Part shown: piece after piece, positions 61,816 to 64,000 of the stretch | Numbering within the stretch: position 1 is the stretch's first letter | How the letters are laid out: each line of letters starts with the position of its first letter | NCBI RefSeq assembly: GCF_018732085.1 | Contig: NZ_CP076103.1 | Coordinates: 2,728,001-2,792,000 of the forward strand | DNA length: 64,000 bases | From: Lysobacter capsici | Lineage (GTDB): Bacteria > Pseudomonadota > Gammaproteobacteria > Xanthomonadales > Xanthomonadaceae | Reading direction: 5' to 3' | Program-made: the position numbers and the translations under genes | The notes under the pieces: generated by a model | Told to the model about the DNA's origin: nothing | Database searches by the model: none | Seen by the model: the letters and a program-made list of their open reading frames with translations, nothing else

Positions 61816-64000
61816 ATGAGCCATTCCACCCTGCGACGCAGCGCGCTGACCTGCGCCTTGCTGTCGGTCCTGTTCGCGCCGCTGGCGCAGGCGGCCGATG
61901 CGTCGGCCGATCAGCCCCAGGCCGAACAGCCCCGGACCGAGCCGGCGCCGTCGGCCGACCGAGCCGCCGCCACGCGCACGCCGACCGAGATCGACAAAGT
62001 CACCGTCACCGGTTCGCGCATCAAGCGCGCCGAGATCGAAGGCCCGGCGCCGGTGTTCACCATCACCGCCGCGCAGATCGAAAAGGAAGGCTTCAACACC
62101 GTCTACGACGCGCTGACCACGCTGACCGAGGCGATGGGCACGGTCGAATCGGACATCGCCTGGGGCCAGCACACGGTCAACGCCAGCCCGCTCAATCTGC
62201 GCAACATGGGCCCGGGCCGCAGCCTGCTGCTGATCAACGGCCGCCGCGTGGTCGATTACCCGCTGCCGTACCAGGGCAAGAGCAACTTCGCCAATTTCAA
62301 CAACATCCCGACCGCGATCGTCGAGCGGATCGAAGTGCTGGCCAGCGGCGCTTCGGCGATCTACGGCTCCGACGCGGTCGCCGGCGTGATCAACGTCATT
62401 CTCAAGAAAGAATTTCAGGGCGATCAGGTCAAGATCCGCGGCGGCACCTCGACCCGCGGCGGCCGCGATGCGATGGACCTGTCCTGGGCCGGCGGCCGCA
62501 GCGGCGACAACTGGTCGGTGACCTACGCGCTGCAGTACTTCAAGCGCGAGGCGCTGCCGGCGGGTGAACGTCCGTTCATGGATTCGGATTTCGACGCGCC
62601 GCCGCGCTCGCTCAATCCGCAGGACCGCACCACCGGCATCCTGCCGTCGACCGGCATCCGCATGCTCAACGCCGACACCGGCATGCGCCTGGCGCCGCCG
62701 CCGGGCGCCTGCGACCAGTTCGGCGGCGAGTTCTTCCTGCAGAACCGCCGCACCTACAACCGCAACAGCAACGCCATCAACAACACCGGCTGGCAGTGCG
62801 GGCAGAGCGCGGTGTTCCAGCACTGGACCTTGCGCAACGGCAGCGAAGACCGCTCCGGCTATGTGTACGCCAATTACGATTTCGAAAACGGCATGCAGGG
62901 CTGGGCGACCCTGGGCGTGTGGAGCTCGCGCGGCACCAACATGACCTTCATGCCGGCCTGGAGTTCGAGCGGCAGCTATTTCGACCAGGGCGTCGGCGCG
63001 AACCTGGACCTAGTGCGTTACTTCACGCCGCAGGAAATCGGCGGCGCCGAAAACGGCTACACCCGTTCGGATGAATTGTCCTGGGACGCGTCGGCCGGAC
63101 TGCGCGGCAAGTTCGGCGATCGCTTCGACTGGGATTTCAGCATCGGTCGCGCCGAATACCGCGTCGACGAAAAATTCCCGGCGGTGCTCACGGCCGAGGC
63201 GGACCGTTTCTTCCTCGGCGCCAACCGCGACCGCGTCGACCAGGGCCGCTTGTGGAACCCGATCTCGCCGCAGGACTACGCCTCGATCACCACCCGCGGC
63301 AAGAACCGCGCCGAATCCTGGCTGACCTCGGCCAACTTCATCGTCAGCGGCGATCTGTTCGAAGGCTGGGCCGGTCCGATCGGTTTCGCCGGACAACTCG
63401 AAGCGGCCAAGCAGGGCTATCGCCTCGCGCCGGACCCGAACACGCTCGGCGACAATCGCCTCTACGAGCAGACCGCCAACATCGACCTGGGCTCGGGCTC
63501 GCGCAATCATTACGCGGCCGGCGTCGAGTTCAAGATTCCGTTGTTGAAGTCGCTGACCGCCTCGGTGGCCGGGCGATACGACAAGTACGACGCGGTTTCC
63601 GGCGATGCGGCCAGCACCTACAACGCCGGCCTGGAATGGCGGCCTTTCAGCAATCTGCTGGTGCGCGGCACCTATGCGACCAGTTTCCGCGCGCCGGACA
63701 TGCATTTCGTCTACGCCACGCCGAGCACCTCGGTGTCGGACCAGACCGATTACCTCAACTGCCTGCGCGCCGGGCAACAGGGCAATTGCACCTGGGATTC
63801 GGGCTTCAAGGTCGAGGACGCGGAGATTTCGCGCCAGGGCACGCCGAACCTGAAGTACGAAACCGGCAACTCGTGGACCGCCGGTTTCGTTTGGGACATC
63901 GCCGAGGGCCTGTCGGTGTCGACCGACTATTGGCGGATCGAACTGGAAGACGAGATCGACGACATCGGCGCCGACGACGTGCTGCTCGACGAGGCTTACT
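61816..64000 (+). CDS. TonB-dependent outer-membrane receptor (3' end outside window)
   Basis: About 728 codons are visible. The signal peptide is ALTCALLSVLFAPLAQAADA. A TonB-box-like stretch (TEIDKVTVTGSRIKRAEIEG) precedes a plug domain with NLRNMGPGRSLLLINGRRVV, ERIEVLASGASAIYGSDAVA and GVINVILKKEF, then barrel strands. It belongs to the large Xanthomonadales group of receptors often linked to plant or polymer carbohydrates, but the ligand is not determinable here. It starts 772 bp after the cholesterol oxidase gene. ATG 61816 is used; the ribosome-binding site is weak. Confidence 0.93.
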   Translation, partial: MSHSTLRRSALTCALLSVLFAPLAQAADASADQPQAEQPRTEPAPSADRAAATRTPTEIDKVTVTGSRIKRAEIEGPAPVFTITAAQIEKEGFNTVYDALTTLTEAMGTVESDIAWGQHTVNASPLNLRNMGPGRSLLLINGRRVVDYPLPYQGKSNFANFNNIPTAIVERIEVLASGASAIYGSDAVAGVINVILKKEFQGDQVKIRGGTSTRGGRDAMDLSWAGGRSGDNWSVTYALQYFKREALPAGERPFMDSDFDAPPRSLNPQDRTTGILPSTGIRMLNADTGMRLAPPPGACDQFGGEFFLQNRRTYNRNSNAINNTGWQCGQSAVFQHWTLRNGSEDRSGYVYANYDFENGMQGWATLGVWSSRGTNMTFMPAWSSSGSYFDQGVGANLDLVRYFTPQEIGGAENGYTRSDELSWDASAGLRGKFGDRFDWDFSIGRAEYRVDEKFPAVLTAEADRFFLGANRDRVDQGRLWNPISPQDYASITTRGKNRAESWLTSANFIVSGDLFEGWAGPIGFAGQLEAAKQGYRLAPDPNTLGDNRLYEQTANIDLGSGSRNHYAAGVEFKIPLLKSLTASVAGRYDKYDAVSGDAASTYNAGLEWRPFSNLLVRGTYATSFRAPDMHFVYATPSTSVSDQTDYLNCLRAGQQGNCTWDSGFKVEDAEISRQGTPNLKYETGNSWTAGFVWDIAEGLSVSTDYWRIELEDEIDDIGADDVLLDEAY

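Overview
The window is GC-rich bacterial chromosome from a member of the Xanthomonadaceae, most likely Lysobacter or a close relative. The evidence is the lexA-imuA-imuB-dnaE2 cassette, the greA-rpfE-recJ order known from the Xanthomonas rpf region, a Fur without CxxC zinc motifs, a tmRNA tag reading ANDDNYALAA, many TonB-dependent receptors and dense families of short intergenic repeats. There are no rRNA or tRNA genes, no CRISPR array and no intact insertion sequence.

Layout. 1-5989 (minus): SOS mutagenesis operon lexA-imuA-imuB-dnaE2, with a LexA-type palindrome directly against the lexA start codon. 6193-9708 (plus): GbsR/MarR-type regulator followed by DUF393, membrane-SDR (TIGR01777) and DUF4166 genes, with two near-identical palindromic operators. 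9709-14174: a RES/Xre toxin-antitoxin pair, two lineage-specific envelope proteins and repeats. 14276-20885 (plus): promoter, cobalamin riboswitch and a six-gene operon made of valine/isobutyrate catabolism (mmsA, acyl-CoA dehydrogenase, two crotonase-family enzymes, mmsB) and, as last gene, queH, the cobalamin-independent epoxyqueuosine reductase. 20901-24711 (minus): TonB-dependent receptor plus di-haem cytochrome c peroxidase. 25509-25965: ssrA (tmRNA) with promoter and terminator. 26143-27486: a small CI/Cro-like divergent switch with a membrane protein. 27540-29771: CHASE-PAS histidine kinase. 30280-32866: smpB, ratA-rnfH, bamE and fur. 33484-41222: recN, then hrcA, grpE, dnaK, dnaJ with two sigma-32-type promoters and two terminators. 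41454-44502: transglutaminase-like, SUKH-like and small secreted proteins. 44626-50698: dapB, carA, an unknown membrane protein, carB. 51365-54617: greA-rpfE-recJ. 54829-64000: a lipase-like candidate secreted effector, asparaginase and cutC, a Tat-exported VAO-type cholesterol oxidase, and the start of a second TonB-dependent receptor.

The most interesting signal is the cobalamin riboswitch at the head of the valine operon. No gene of that operon is a usual B12 gene, but queH at its end is the B12-free substitute for QueG. This suggests isozyme switching by B12 supply, as known for metE and the B12-independent nrd genes, reaching queuosine modification and carrying five catabolic genes with it. 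Second in interest are the leaderless lexA promoter with an embedded operator, the GbsR operon with duplicated operators, and the composite REP-plus-heptamer elements between genes.
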